DNA of 64,000 nucleotides from Macrococcus hajekii. Lineage in GTDB: Bacteria; Bacillota; Bacilli; Staphylococcales; Staphylococcaceae. The DNA is taken from positions 186,001 to 250,000 of the forward strand of contig NZ_SCWE01000001.1 of NCBI RefSeq assembly GCF_004359505.1, read 5' to 3'. Shown piece by piece: positions 51,971-62,264 of the stretch (positions are counted from its first letter, which is position 1; each line of letters begins with the position of its first letter). The position numbers and the translations under genes are program-made. The notes under the pieces were generated by a model. That model was not told where the DNA came from. It saw nothing but the letters and a program-made list of their open reading frames with translations, and searched no databases.

Positions 51971-52431
51971 GCTTGGGAACAGCGTAAGGTTGAAGACATG
52001 TGTGAAGTCTCGACAGGTAAGGGAAATACAAAAGATAAATCAGTTAACGGAAAATATCCTTTCTACGTCCGTTCAGAGAATATTGAGAAGAGTGATAGTT
52101 ATCTTTATGATCAAGAAGCTGTCTTAACAGTAGGAGATGGTGTAGGCACTGGAAAAGTTTATCATTATGTAAATGGAAAATATAACCTTCATCAACGAGT
52201 ATATAGAATGTTTGATTTTAATTTTGATATTTCAGCCAAATACTATTATCTTTATTTCTCTAATAATTTTAAAAAAAGAGTTTTGTCAATGACCGCTAAG
52301 ACTTCAGTCGATTCTGTTCGTTTAGAAATGATAACAAAAATGAATATTATGTATCCTGGAAAAGAAGAACAAATTAAAATTGTTTCACTTTTTGAAAATC
52401 TTGATCAAACCATCACCCTTCATCAGCGTAA
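51971..52431 (+). pseudogene. Silent hsdS target-recognition cassette
   Basis: This segment encodes one alternative TRD without start or spacer context: AWEQRKVEDMCEVSTGKGNTKDKSVNGKYPFYVRSE to the end FENLDQTITLHQRK. It has the same boundary repeats as TRD1 of hsdS but a different interior, so it is a donor for changing DNA specificity. The only ATG (51998) lies inside the domain. The 180 nt before it (51790-51970) are AT-rich and hold no gene I can see. Confidence 0.82.
52410..52431 (+). repeat. 22-bp direct repeat, copy at the end of the silent cassette
   Basis: Exact copy of 51107-51128 in the same orientation, 1303 bp apart. Confidence 0.92.
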
Positions 52432-52485
52432 GGGTATGTATATTTATACGTTATGTGAGCTCAGATACTTAAAAAGGGGAGAGAA

Positions 52486-55400
52486 ATGGGAATGGTTTCG
52501 GGTTTTGATAAGGATTATGCTGAGAATATATTTCAAGATAGATTTGTGAATGAGCTTAAGAAGTATAAGTGGGAGGCACCTGATTTTTTAAATGGTAATA
52601 AGCAGAGGGTGACTGTTCAGGATTTGATTGATCACTGGCGTGGTGAGTTGAATCGTCTGAATGCTGACCAGCTTGAGGGTGTTGAACTTACTGATAATGA
52701 GTTCAGTCAGGTGATGCACAAGGTGAATCAGATCAGCAATAGCTATGAAGCTGCCAAACTGCTGGCAATTGAGGAGTCTAAGGGTAAAATCGATGGTATT
52801 TTCCGTGACCGCCATCCTTCTGTGACGCGTGAACAGGTGACTTTGACGATTTTTAAGAAGGCTGAGGTCAGAGGTGGAGATTCTTCTTATCGTATCGCGA
52901 GAGAAGTGGAGACTGATAAGAATAGTCGTTTTGATCTGGTGCTGCTGATTAATGGCCTGCCATTGATTAATATTGAACAGAAGCGTACTGATAAATCCCT
53001 TGATGAAGCGTATGGTCAGTTTATCCGCTACTACAAAAAAGGTGAATATATTAATAACTTCATGGCTTTCTCGCAGATGATGGTTATTGTTTCAGAGATT
53101 GAAACCAGATACTTTGCAACACCCAAGTCATTGAAAGATTTCAATAAAGCATTTGTGTTTCACTGGTCTGATAAAGATAATAAACCGATGCACGACTGGA
53201 AACGTATTGTTGAAAATTTTCTCATGATTCCGATGGCACATCAAATGGTTGGTGATTATCTTGTTATTGATGAAGCACGTGATGAAGAGAATAGAAGACA
53301 CATGTTGATGCGCCCTTATCAGGTATACGCCTTGCAAGCTGTTGAACGTGCTGTTTTCGGATGGGATAATGAAACGAAGCAGCCACATGGTGGTTATGTC
53401 TGGCATACAACGGGTTCAGGTAAAACAATCACAAGTTTTAAAACGGCTTTATTTTTATCAACACGAGCTGGCTTTGATAAAGTCATTTTCTTAGTTGATA
53501 GAAGGGAACTTGATAATCGTACATCTGAGAACTTCAAGGCTTATGCAGCATATGAGTCTGTGGATGTTGATGATACAAAAGCGACGTATGTTCTGAAGAA
53601 GCAACTAAAGTCTGCTAAATCCGGTATTGTAGTTACGACGACATTCAAACTTCATTCGCTTGTCAAAGATATGATAGAACAGCACGATGAGAGTTTGACT
53701 GATAAAAAGTTGATCTTCATTATTGACGAGGCACATCGTACGACAATGGGACAGATGATGGGAACGATTAAGTCATATTTCAGAAAAAATGGACTATTTT
53801 ATGGCTTCACTGGTACGCCTTTATTTGATGAGAATAACGCTAAAGGCAAGATTAACGAAAAAAGTGAAGTCATCAATACGACTGAGAAGTTATTTGGACC
53901 AAAACTTCATCAGTATACAATTGACGAAGCGATAGCGGATGGGAATGTACTCGGTTTTCATGTTGATTATATCAATACAGGTGAGTTCACAGGCTATGAT
54001 GACTTAAGGGAAAAACTGATAGAAGCCTTTCTTAATGAAAAGCCAGATCAAAATGAAAATCAGTTAGAACGTGAGATCTATAGTTTAACTGAAGCAGAAG
54101 TGGAGAAGCTGGCAGTTAAACATAGAGTCTTGATTTATCAAGATGAAACACATATTCCACGCGTAGTGACACGAATTCTTGATAACTGGCAAAATCAATC
54201 TAAGAATGGTGAGTTCAATGCTATTTTGACAGTTGCCTATAAAAATAGAGTCATCGCCTATTACAATGAGTTTAAGAGACAGATTGCAGAGCGGAAAGAG
54301 AAGCCGAATGTAGCAATGACTTTTAGTTTCGGTAATGAAAATGATCCAGACCAGTATGATATTGATATGATACAATCCATGTTCAAGGATTATGCTGAGT
54401 TTACAGGAATAGAATTTTTCGCAGGTAACAAGAAAAAGGGTGAAGAGGCATACTTTGAAGATGTCGTTGAACGCGCGACACGTGGTGGTAGCGGTAGAAA
54501 TCCTAAAAATATTGATTTTGTTATCGTAGCAGATCAGTTACTGACAGGTTATGACTCCAAAAGATTAAATACGCTCTATGTTGACCGTAGACTCGAGTTA
54601 CAGGGTCTTATTCAGGCTTATTCCAGAACTAATCGTGTATTTGGAAATGCTAAAGAATTTGGTACTATCATCAACTTCCAGTATCCTCGTCTGACCCAGG
54701 AGACTGTTAATGAAGCTCTTGAGCTATATGGCAGCGGAGGAACAAGTAGTCTTGCTTTGGTGGAATTGTACGAAACAGCAGTTGCGATGTTACGTGTCAA
54801 AATTGATGAAATGGTAGAAACTTTGACGGATCCAACAGAGTGGGCAATGCTTAAGCGTAACAAAGAAGATATGGAGGCCTTTAAGCAGTCTTATAGACGT
54901 GCGGCGATACAGTTAAATCTTGTCAAACAATACTATGAATATGAATGGGATGATATTCAGTTCGGTATGACAGAGCATACATGGTTAAAGTATGTTGGGG
55001 CTTACAAAAACTTATTCCCGATTGATGGACAAGATGATGATCCTCCATACATTGTTCCTTTAACTGGCAGAACTAAGCTTGCAGGTTCACAGATTATTGA
55101 TGCACCTTATATTCTGAGTTTAATCGGTGACAAAATCACTGTAGAAAACGGTGTACAGACTGTCGACGAGGAGACGCTTCGTATAACTTATGAACAGATT
55201 CAAGAACTAAGTAATATGGGTGATTATCAGCAAGCACAGTTACTTGAGTCTTTCGTTAAGGAAGAGTTAGTTCCAGGTAATTTGTCATCTGATGTTCATT
55301 TTGACTATGCATTTGAAAGATGGAAAGAACAAATTATCCAAGAAGAAGTGAATATCTTTGCGAAGACTTGGGGTGTTGATTCTGATATTCTGTTCCAATC

Positions 55401-55578
55401 TGTTAAGAGCTATTCCAAGTTGAAGCCTAAAGAAGTTCCATATATTGATGATATTATTTCTGGCAAAAATTTTGCTAGAGCAATAGATCAGTCAGCAGGC
55501 AATGCCCTTAAACATAATATGGCATTGCGAAACAAGTTAGCTGAATGGATGAATGAACTCAATATTAAATACTATTGA
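52486..55578 (+). CDS. hsdR: Type I restriction-modification system, restriction subunit
   Basis: A 1030-residue nuclease-translocase. The N-terminal nuclease domain has the PD-(D/E)XK residues in SRFDLVLLINGLPLINIEQKR (Asp and the E-x-K pair). The SF2 helicase part has Walker A WHTTGSGKTITS, DEAH-type FIIDEAHRTT, GFTGTPLF and the late motif ADQLLTGYDSKRL with QAYSRTNR. A C-terminal helical domain follows. The ATG follows AAGGGG. It cuts DNA lacking the HsdM/HsdS methylation pattern. Confidence 0.95.
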   Translation: MGMVSGFDKDYAENIFQDRFVNELKKYKWEAPDFLNGNKQRVTVQDLIDHWRGELNRLNADQLEGVELTDNEFSQVMHKVNQISNSYEAAKLLAIEESKGKIDGIFRDRHPSVTREQVTLTIFKKAEVRGGDSSYRIAREVETDKNSRFDLVLLINGLPLINIEQKRTDKSLDEAYGQFIRYYKKGEYINNFMAFSQMMVIVSEIETRYFATPKSLKDFNKAFVFHWSDKDNKPMHDWKRIVENFLMIPMAHQMVGDYLVIDEARDEENRRHMLMRPYQVYALQAVERAVFGWDNETKQPHGGYVWHTTGSGKTITSFKTALFLSTRAGFDKVIFLVDRRELDNRTSENFKAYAAYESVDVDDTKATYVLKKQLKSAKSGIVVTTTFKLHSLVKDMIEQHDESLTDKKLIFIIDEAHRTTMGQMMGTIKSYFRKNGLFYGFTGTPLFDENNAKGKINEKSEVINTTEKLFGPKLHQYTIDEAIADGNVLGFHVDYINTGEFTGYDDLREKLIEAFLNEKPDQNENQLEREIYSLTEAEVEKLAVKHRVLIYQDETHIPRVVTRILDNWQNQSKNGEFNAILTVAYKNRVIAYYNEFKRQIAERKEKPNVAMTFSFGNENDPDQYDIDMIQSMFKDYAEFTGIEFFAGNKKKGEEAYFEDVVERATRGGSGRNPKNIDFVIVADQLLTGYDSKRLNTLYVDRRLELQGLIQAYSRTNRVFGNAKEFGTIINFQYPRLTQETVNEALELYGSGGTSSLALVELYETAVAMLRVKIDEMVETLTDPTEWAMLKRNKEDMEAFKQSYRRAAIQLNLVKQYYEYEWDDIQFGMTEHTWLKYVGAYKNLFPIDGQDDDPPYIVPLTGRTKLAGSQIIDAPYILSLIGDKITVENGVQTVDEETLRITYEQIQELSNMGDYQQAQLLESFVKEELVPGNLSSDVHFDYAFERWKEQIIQEEVNIFAKTWGVDSDILFQSVKSYSKLKPKEVPYIDDIISGKNFARAIDQSAGNALKHNMALRNKLAEWMNELNIKYY

Positions 55579-55579
55579 T

Positions 55580-55613
55580 AATAAGAGCCCTGGCAGTCGC
55601 TGAGGCTCTTATT
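55580..55613. terminator. Bidirectional terminator between hsdR and the recombinase
   Basis: AATAAGAGCC pairs with GGCTCTTATT around a 14-nt loop, at the converging ends of the two genes. Confidence 0.75.
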
Positions 55614-55622
55614 TAATATCAT

Positions 55623-56555
55623 CTAACTTAAGCCAGAAAGCGAACGCATAATGATATCAACGTCCTGATTTTCAAGCTCATGAATGATATGAATATAGGT
55701 TTTCTGAGTGGTGGTCATGCTAGAGTGTCCTAAACGTCGAGCCACACTGGCAAGTGAAACACCTGAGAAAAGGAGAAGAGAGGCATGTGTATGACGCAAG
55801 CCGTGAATTGAAATTACAGGTATGTTAGATTTCTCGCATAATCGAGCAAGTAGACTGTTAATAGTTGAGTTATATATTTTATCTCCTGGTGTGACAAATA
55901 TGGGCTGATCTTCAGGCAAGTTTCTAAGCAGTTCGGAAAACTGAATGACGGTCTGCCAGTCGAGCTGGATTTTTCTAACAGAAGACTGGTTTTTCGTAGG
56001 CAGGAAACCACCATTCATCTTATAGTCCCATGTTTTGCTAATACTCAAAGACTGATGTGCAAAGTCGAAGTCAGCTGGCGTAAGCGCAAGTGCTTCAGAG
56101 AAACGCATACCAGTTTTAGCAACTAGTAAGATAAACCAGTGCCAGTTGATTTGAGGAGATAAATTCAATTGAGTCAGAAGTGTATGCAGTTCAAACTGGT
56201 TGAGATATTTTATTTTTTTCACTCTCGGTGTCTTTCCTTTGATGATTGCTTTACGAGTAGGATCTCGCTCTATATAGCCTTCATCTACTGCATCGAGAAT
56301 AGCACCTTTAAGCTGATGATGGAAATCCATCGTTGTCTGGCGTTCATGTTCTAACGCATAGTCGTTCAGAAGTTGCTGATAAGTGATGCGGGTCATCTCA
56401 TTTAATCGCAAGTCAGGAATTAATTTAATCAGCCACTGGTGTGTCATTAAATATTTCGACATCGTGACTCTTCTAATAGCACCTTCCTTGTAGATTGTAA
56501 TCCATTGTTTGTAGTAATCATGGAACAGATCGTCTTTACTAATGTGAGTTAACAT
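55623..56555 (-). CDS. Tyrosine recombinase / integrase
   Basis: A 310-residue site-specific recombinase. The core-binding domain spans about 1-110, and the catalytic domain has Arg in AKTGMRFSEALAL, Lys in the TKNQSSVRKIQL segment, HGLRHTHAS with His and Arg, LGHSSMTTTQ with His, and the nucleophilic Tyr in QKTYIHII. It converges on hsdR. Recombinases of this type often accompany type I loci and rearrange hsdS genes; the alternative is that it moved the locus as an island. No att duplication was found around it by eye. The ribosome-binding site is GGAGG. Confidence 0.9.
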   Translation of the reverse strand: MLTHISKDDLFHDYYKQWITIYKEGAIRRVTMSKYLMTHQWLIKLIPDLRLNEMTRITYQQLLNDYALEHERQTTMDFHHQLKGAILDAVDEGYIERDPTRKAIIKGKTPRVKKIKYLNQFELHTLLTQLNLSPQINWHWFILLVAKTGMRFSEALALTPADFDFAHQSLSISKTWDYKMNGGFLPTKNQSSVRKIQLDWQTVIQFSELLRNLPEDQPIFVTPGDKIYNSTINSLLARLCEKSNIPVISIHGLRHTHASLLLFSGVSLASVARRLGHSSMTTTQKTYIHIIHELENQDVDIIMRSLSGLS

Positions 56556-56964
56556 ATATTAAACCTCCTTAGGAATTAAGAACCATACTGAATAGGGTGA
56601 TGATCGTTAATATAATGGAGAAAGTGACTCATTTGATTATATTTTAATCTTAATTTTGTAATGATTTGTATTGAAATTTGAACTTTTTAGAAACTTGTTA
56701 TATTAAAATTTATGTAATTAATCAATTTATAGGTAAAAATGAATTAAAACCTCAAATAAAAAAGAAAACGATTTCTCCACTTTAACGAAGTATTCATACT
56801 ACCTTATAATGATGAAAGTATTAAATTAATGAAAATTATTAATAAATCAGAGGTTTTATTGGTCTGAACACCCTTGTGCCAGACAACATAATGATTGCGA
56901 AAATAAGGGCAACTAATATATTCGGGATACTCATCAAAACTTATAAATGACAGGGGCTATTAAT
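56556..56964. other. Intergenic region without a confident gene
   Basis: This 409-nt AT-rich stretch holds the recombinase promoter side and no clear hairpin. One short minus-strand frame (56839-56934) would encode a 31-residue hydrophobic peptide, MSIPNILVALIFAIIMLSG then a basic end. It has no convincing ribosome-binding site, so it is not called as a gene. Confidence 0.4.
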
Positions 56965-57471
56965 ATGTCAGCTATTATGAATGAAATCAGCATCAATCCA
57001 GAAGGGGTGACTCCATTTTTTCAAGTTCATTCTGAAAAGAGAGTAAAGTTTTCGTGGGACAAGCTAGATAAAAATATAGTAACGGATTTAATTCATACTA
57101 TTTTTGGAGAGACACAAATCACGATGACCGTTCTGATAGGCTGTTCTTATGAACTGAATTTTGTTAAAGAGAAAACAGGGATCGGAAAATTTTTTACCAT
57201 CACTAACTGGAAAGAAACATTTATTGAATCAGAAGACCGTGAATTGCAATTTGCAATAGTTCAGATTGAAAGAATCAAGAGGGATGAAATCATCAACTAT
57301 TGCATGAAGATAAAAAATGGCCATCCACAAGCATACATTACATTTAAGGATGAGACCTCACTGCTTTACGTGAGTACGGATGTGATGGATATTGTCAGTC
57401 AGGATAGAAGTTTGTTTACAGATCTCAAAAAGAAATATCACGACATTGTCGATGTGTATTGGGAAGCGTGA
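56965..57471 (+). CDS. Conserved-looking protein of unknown function
   Basis: A 168-residue soluble protein, acidic and basic residues mixed, with segments ISINPEGVTPFFQVHSEKRVKF, GETQITMTVLIGCSYELNF and YHDIVDVYWEA. No signal peptide or membrane helix is seen. I do not recognise the family. The ATG at 56965 after AGGGGC is chosen over one at 56947. It is followed 36 bp later by a methyltransferase gene on the same strand. Confidence 0.55.
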   Translation: MSAIMNEISINPEGVTPFFQVHSEKRVKFSWDKLDKNIVTDLIHTIFGETQITMTVLIGCSYELNFVKEKTGIGKFFTITNWKETFIESEDRELQFAIVQIERIKRDEIINYCMKIKNGHPQAYITFKDETSLLYVSTDVMDIVSQDRSLFTDLKKKYHDIVDVYWEA

Positions 57472-57507
57472 GCGAACATAAATTAAATAGCTATAAGGGG
57501 GATTAAG

Positions 57508-58254
57508 ATGATTAAGCACAACTTTTATGATGGAGATGGATTGTTTGAAGAGTTCAGTAAAATCAGAAGTAATGAAGTGAATTTCAATGATCTGGTTGAG
57601 ACGCCTATTCTACTTAAGATGCTGCCGGACTTAACGGGAAAATCAGTGATTGATATCGGGTGCGGCATGGGACAGCATGCGAAACAATATGCTGAACTGG
57701 GCGCAAAATCAGTGCTCGGCATTGATATTTCCTACAAGATGCTGAGTGTCGCTAAAGAGAAGTATTGTTTAGATAATATTGAATATAAGAGACTGGCGAT
57801 GGAAGATATAAGTGAGATTAATGATACATACGATATTGTGACGAGTTCACTGGTCTTTGATTACGTGAAAGACTTTGATAAACTCATGGCTGATATTTAT
57901 CAGATCATGCATGAAGGCTCTGAATTTATCTTTAGTACATCGCATCCGATTGTCACTTCCTATGACTAGACATATCCGCGCTGGACGCGTAATAAGAGTG
58001 ACGACAAAATTTATGCTAATCTCTATCAGTATTTTGTTGAAGGGGAGAAGCAGTTTCCTTGGGGCGGTGATGATATCGTCACCTATCACCGAACAGTAGC
58101 TAGTATGATTAACGGAATTATCAAGGCAGGGTTTACGCTCGTTGAATGTCAGGAATCGGTGGCGGATGCAGAACTGCGAGAAAGATATCCTGAAATATTC
58201 GCGGGCACGATTCATCGGCCGGATTTTATATTCTTTAAATGCGTGAAAAGTTAG
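57508..58254 (+). pseudogene. Class I SAM-dependent methyltransferase with an in-frame TAG
   Basis: The frame opens with an ATG after AAGGGGGA and gives a SAM site VIDIGCGMGQHAKQYAELGAKSVLGIDIS and the post-motif segment SEFIFSTSHPIVTSYD, then TAG at 57967-57969. The same frame continues for 94 more codons (TYPRWTRNKSDDKIYANLYQYF, DDIVTYHRTVASMINGIIKAGF, HRPDFIFFKCVKS) to a TAG at 58254. Both halves together match a complete 248-codon methyltransferase. One base change breaks it. Confidence 0.82.
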
Positions 58255-58499
58255 AGAAATACAGTAACAAATTTTTATACAATCATCTAATATTACAATT
58301 TGTACTTTTCAATATAATGTTTAGAATTAAGACATCGAGTAATGTTGTCATATTAAGCAGAATCTGGGAGTAGTGAGGGGTTTTTTGCCTATTGGTTTGT
58401 GTCGTCCTTATATAAAATTTGGCGATATAATTTTATATTCTTTTTTCCTGTCCTAATTCCTTATCCTCACTTGATTGTCACTCCTCAATCTCCTATAAT

Positions 58500-58745
58500 G
58501 AATAGGAAATGAATAATAACCGATAAAAAGACGGGTCATATTGTTTTTGTCTAGAGAGTGGTCGACTGTGGTGCAACGATCATCTTAAGCTGTATGTCTT
58601 TTCATCTTTTTGGTTGCTTAATAAGAAGTTAAGCCGGATATGCCCGTTACGCATGAATGAAGTGTATGCTTAGGCATAAATTTGGGTGGTACCGCGGAAG
58701 TCTTTCGTCCCTTTTTTGAGGATGATGGGCTATTTTTTTATCTAT
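58500..58745 (+). promoter_or_regulatory. T-box leader of pheST
   Basis: The T-box sequence GGGTGGTACCGCGGA lies at 58684-58698. Stem I has AGAGAGTGGTCGACTGTGGTGC, and the Phe codon TTC followed by A (58601-58604) is in the specifier position. A terminator (AGTCTTTCGTCC with GGATGATGGGCT, then T7) follows. Uncharged tRNA-Phe would allow read-through into pheS. The rest of the 508-nt gap (58255-58500) shows no gene. Confidence 0.93.
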
Positions 58746-58762
58746 TTTTGAGGAGGATTATT

Positions 58763-59833
58763 ATGGAGCTTAAAGATAAGTTAAGTGCTTTGCAGCAAGA
58801 AGCGCTGTCTAAAGTCAGTGCAGCAAGTGATGCGCAAGGTCTGCAGCAGGTAAAGGTGGAGTATCTCGGTAAGAAAGGGATTATCACTGGATTGATGAAA
58901 GAGATGAAGAGTCTGCCAAATGAGGAGAAGCCGAAGTTCGGTCAGCTTGTAAATGAGGCGCGTCAAGCTGTTGAAGCGGCGATGACGGAGAAAGATACGG
59001 AGCTGAAAGAGAAGGCGATCAATGAGAAGCTGGCGAATGAAACAATTGATATTTCGCTGCCAGGTCGTTCGTTTAATGTGGGTAGTGCGCACCCTTTGAC
59101 GAAAATCGTTGAGGAGCTTGAGGATTTATTTATCGGTCTTGGTTATGAGGTTGTGGAAGGTTACGAAGTGGAGACGGATTATTATAACTTCGAGGCGCTG
59201 AACTTACCGAAGTCTCACCCGGCGCGCGATATGCAGGATAGTTTCTATATTACTGAAGAGTTGTTAATGCGTACACATACGTCACCAGTGCAGGCACGGA
59301 CACTTGAGAGCCGTAAAGGTCAAGGTCCTGTTAAAATTATTTGTCCCGGTAAAGTTTATCGTCGTGATAGCGATGACGCGACGCATAGTCATCAGTTCAC
59401 CCAGATTGAAGGTCTTGTCGTAGACACGAACATCAAGATGAGTGATTTAAAGGGGACACTTGAGCTGTTTGCGAAGAAAATGTTCGGTGCTGAACGTGAA
59501 ATTCGTCTTCGTCCAAGTTTCTTCCCGTTTACTGAGCCATCTGTTGAAGTTGATATTTCATGTTTTAAATGCGGTGGTGCAGGTTGTAATGTATGTAAAG
59601 GAACGGGCTGGATTGAAATTCTCGGTGCAGGCATGGTTCATCCGAATGTACTCGAGATGGCAGGCTTTGATTCAGAGAAATACTCTGGATTTGCCTTTGG
59701 TATGGGACCAGACCGTATCGCGATGCTGAAGTACGGTATTGAAGATATTCGTCATTTCTATACGGATGATCTGCGTTTCCTTGAACAGTTCAAAGCAGTA
59801 GAAGATGGAGGTAGTGAACATGTTAGTCAGTAA
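58763..59833 (+). CDS. pheS: Phenylalanine--tRNA ligase, alpha subunit
   Basis: A 356-residue class II synthetase subunit. It has an N-terminal coiled coil (1-85), motif 2 in [24 protein letters not shown], the cysteine pairs [12 protein letters not shown] seen in Gram-positive versions, and motif 3 [13 protein letters not shown]. The ATG at 58763 follows GAGGAGGA; an open frame back to 58682 lies inside the T-box. It overlaps pheT by 14 bp. Confidence 0.96.
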   Translation: MELKDKLSALQQEALSKVSAASDAQGLQQVKVEYLGKKGIITGLMKEMKSLPNEEKPKFGQLVNEARQAVEAAMTEKDTELKEKAINEKLANETIDISLPGRSFNVGSAHPLTKIVEELEDLFIGLGYEVVEGYEVETDYYNFEALNLPKSHPARDMQDSFYITEELLMRTHTSPVQARTLESRKGQGPVKIICPGKVYRRDSDDATHSHQFTQIEGLVVDTNIKMSDLKGTLELFAKKMFGAEREIRLRPSFFPFTEPSVEVDISCFKCGGAGCNVCKGTGWIEILGAGMVHPNVLEMAGFDSEKYSGFAFGMGPDRIAMLKYGIEDIRHFYTDDLRFLEQFKAVEDGGSEHVSQ

Positions 59834-62213
59834 AGAATGGCTGAGTGAATTTGTCCGCGTCAATGTGCCAGTGGTAGAACTGGCTGAGAAAATTACAAGA
59901 AGCGGTATTGAAGTAGAAGAGATCACGGATTACACAAAGGATATTAAAAACCTTGTCGTAGGTCACGTACTGACAAAAGAAAAACATCCGGATGCAGATA
60001 AACTCAATGTCACGACTGTTGATGTCGGTGAAGAGACCCTACAGATTGTCTGCGGTGCACCGAATGTAGAAGCGGGTCAGTACGTTATCGTCTGTAAACC
60101 AGGTGGACGTCTGCCGGGCGGTGTAAAAATTAAACGTGCGAAACTCCGTGGTGTTGAATCTAATGGCATGATCTGTTCACTGGGTGAGCTTGGCATTGCT
60201 AAAAATTTAGTGCCGGCACAGTATGAGACAGGTATCTTTAATTTCCCTGAAGAATTAACACCTGGGACTGATGCACTTGAAGCATTATTTTTAGCAGACG
60301 GTGTGATGGAGTTCGGTCTGACACCAAACCGTGCTGATGCGATGAGTATGCTGGGTTCTGCTTATGAAGTCAGCGCATTGTATGAAGAAGAGATTGAATT
60401 TCCTGAAGCGGATTTAGAAGAATCAGGTAACGCGGCAGATGCGATTGCAGTGAGAATCGAGGATACAGATGCTTCTCCTTATTATGCGGCGCGTGTCGTT
60501 CGCGATGTAGTCGTTAAGCCTTCACCGACATGGATGCAGATGCGTCTGATTAAAGCAGGGATTCGTCCGATCAATAATGTGGTCGACATATCGAACTATG
60601 TCATGATGGAAATCGGTCAGCCGCTCCATATGTTTGATGCTGATAAAATCGGTTCTAGTGAAATCGTAGTGCGTTATGCGTCTGAAGGTGAGAAGATGAC
60701 AACGCTTGATGACAAGGAACGTGAACTGACGACTGAAGACATCGTCGTTACAAATGGCAATGAACCGATTGCACTTGCGGGTGTCATGGGCGGTGATTTC
60801 TCTGAAGTCACTGAAGAGACGAAAAATGTTGTCATTGAATCTGCGTTGTTCAATGCAATCAATGTTCGTAAAACTTCTCGTCAGACTGGTCTTCGTTCAG
60901 AGGCATCAAGTCGTTTTGAAAAAGGTGTAGCACCTGAACGCGTGAATATGGCGCTTGACCGTGCAGCATTTTTATTACAGGAACATGCTGAAGGGAATGT
61001 GCTTGCTGGTATCGTATCAGCTGGTGAGCTGCCTGAACTGGAAGTGACGATTCAGATTACGACAGATGAAGTGAATGGACTGGTTGGTTTTGATTTATCA
61101 AATACTGAGATTAAGACCATTTTTGAACGTCTTGGTTTTGATAGTCAGGTGGATGGTGACTCATTTAATGTGCATGTACCGACAAGACGCGGTGATATCA
61201 CGATTAAGGAAGATCTGATCGAAGAAGTGGCACGTATATATGGCTACGATGAACTGCCGTCAACTCTTCCGATGATGAACGCAAGTAAACGTGTCGGTCT
61301 AACAGCTTATCAGGCGAAACGTCGCGCAGTGAAACATCTGCTTGAAGGACTCGGTCTGAATCAGGCCATCACATATGCACTCGTATCTGAAGAAAAAGCA
61401 CAGCAGTTCACAGATCACACGCAGGATACAGTGAAACTGATGATGCCAATGAGTGCAGACCATGCTGTCTTACGTCAAAGTTTATTGCCTCATTTGATTG
61501 ATGCAGTTCAATATAATAATGCGCGTCAGATGAAAGACGTTGCATTATATGAAATTGGTAATATATTCCATAGTCGTGGCACAGAGCAGCCAGTTGAAAT
61601 TGAGAATATTGCCGGAATAATTACAGGTCAGTTCAGTGCGACTGAGTGGCAAGATAAAGTAGAACCTGTTGATTTCTATGTCATGAAGGGGATTGTTGAA
61701 GCCTTAGCAGCTAAATTAAATGTTGAATTTACTTATGAACGTGCTGAAGTGGAAGAATTGCATCCTGGCCGAAGTGCACGTGTATTACTGAACGGAAAAG
61801 TAATCGGTGTAATCGGACAGTTACATCCACTCGTTGAAGCAGCTCATGACTTGAAGGCGACGTATGTCTTTGAACTGAACTTGCAGCATCTATTAGAGGA
61901 AACAAGTGCTGTGAAATATCATATGATTCCTAAGTTCCCAGGTATTTCACGTGATATCGCGCTTGAAGTAGAACGCGCGCGTGATACAGGTGAGTTGATT
62001 GACATCATTATGAATGCTGATAAGAAATACTTACAGCGTGCAATGGTGTTCGATGTCTACGAAGGTGAACATATCGCTGAAGATAAAAAATCGGTAGCTA
62101 TTCGTATGGAATTCCTGAATCTTGAAGAAACATTAAAAGATGAGGATATCCAGCCGGTTGTCGACCGAATTCTTGAGAATTTGACTGCAGCTGGTGCAAA
62201 ATTAAGAGGCTAG
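59820..62213 (+). CDS. pheT: Phenylalanine--tRNA ligase, beta subunit
   Basis: A 797-residue subunit. The order of domains is an OB-fold tRNA-binding domain (about 40-150, [20 protein letters not shown]), the B3/B4 editing domain, the B5 domain, the inactive synthetase-like core and a C-terminal ferredoxin-like anticodon-binding domain ([14 protein letters not shown] onward). The ATG at 59820 follows GGAGGT within the end of pheS. A terminator follows. Confidence 0.96.
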   Translation: MLVSKEWLSEFVRVNVPVVELAEKITRSGIEVEEITDYTKDIKNLVVGHVLTKEKHPDADKLNVTTVDVGEETLQIVCGAPNVEAGQYVIVCKPGGRLPGGVKIKRAKLRGVESNGMICSLGELGIAKNLVPAQYETGIFNFPEELTPGTDALEALFLADGVMEFGLTPNRADAMSMLGSAYEVSALYEEEIEFPEADLEESGNAADAIAVRIEDTDASPYYAARVVRDVVVKPSPTWMQMRLIKAGIRPINNVVDISNYVMMEIGQPLHMFDADKIGSSEIVVRYASEGEKMTTLDDKERELTTEDIVVTNGNEPIALAGVMGGDFSEVTEETKNVVIESALFNAINVRKTSRQTGLRSEASSRFEKGVAPERVNMALDRAAFLLQEHAEGNVLAGIVSAGELPELEVTIQITTDEVNGLVGFDLSNTEIKTIFERLGFDSQVDGDSFNVHVPTRRGDITIKEDLIEEVARIYGYDELPSTLPMMNASKRVGLTAYQAKRRAVKHLLEGLGLNQAITYALVSEEKAQQFTDHTQDTVKLMMPMSADHAVLRQSLLPHLIDAVQYNNARQMKDVALYEIGNIFHSRGTEQPVEIENIAGIITGQFSATEWQDKVEPVDFYVMKGIVEALAAKLNVEFTYERAEVEELHPGRSARVLLNGKVIGVIGQLHPLVEAAHDLKATYVFELNLQHLLEETSAVKYHMIPKFPGISRDIALEVERARDTGELIDIIMNADKKYLQRAMVFDVYEGEHIAEDKKSVAIRMEFLNLEETLKDEDIQPVVDRILENLTAAGAKLRG

Positions 62214-62220
62214 ATTGAAG

Positions 62221-62245
62221 AGAGACCTGAGAAGGTCTCTTTTTT
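62221..62245 (+). terminator. Terminator after pheT
   Basis: AGAGACCT pairs with AGGTCTCT around GAGA and is followed by T5. Confidence 0.88.
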
Positions 62246-62264
62246 GTGCGTTAATAACGATGTG

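Noticed and set aside
47989-56555. Prophage or ICE carrying the type I RM genes
   Set aside because: There are no structural, replication or conjugation genes, only one recombinase; no flanking att duplication was found by eye.
56839-56934. 31-residue hydrophobic peptide on the minus strand (toxin-like)
   Set aside because: There is no convincing ribosome-binding site, no terminator and no antisense RNA signature; the frame could be chance in AT-rich DNA.
58682-58763. Extended N-terminus of pheS
   Set aside because: The extra 27 codons translate the T-box and its terminator; AGGAGG sits correctly before ATG 58763.
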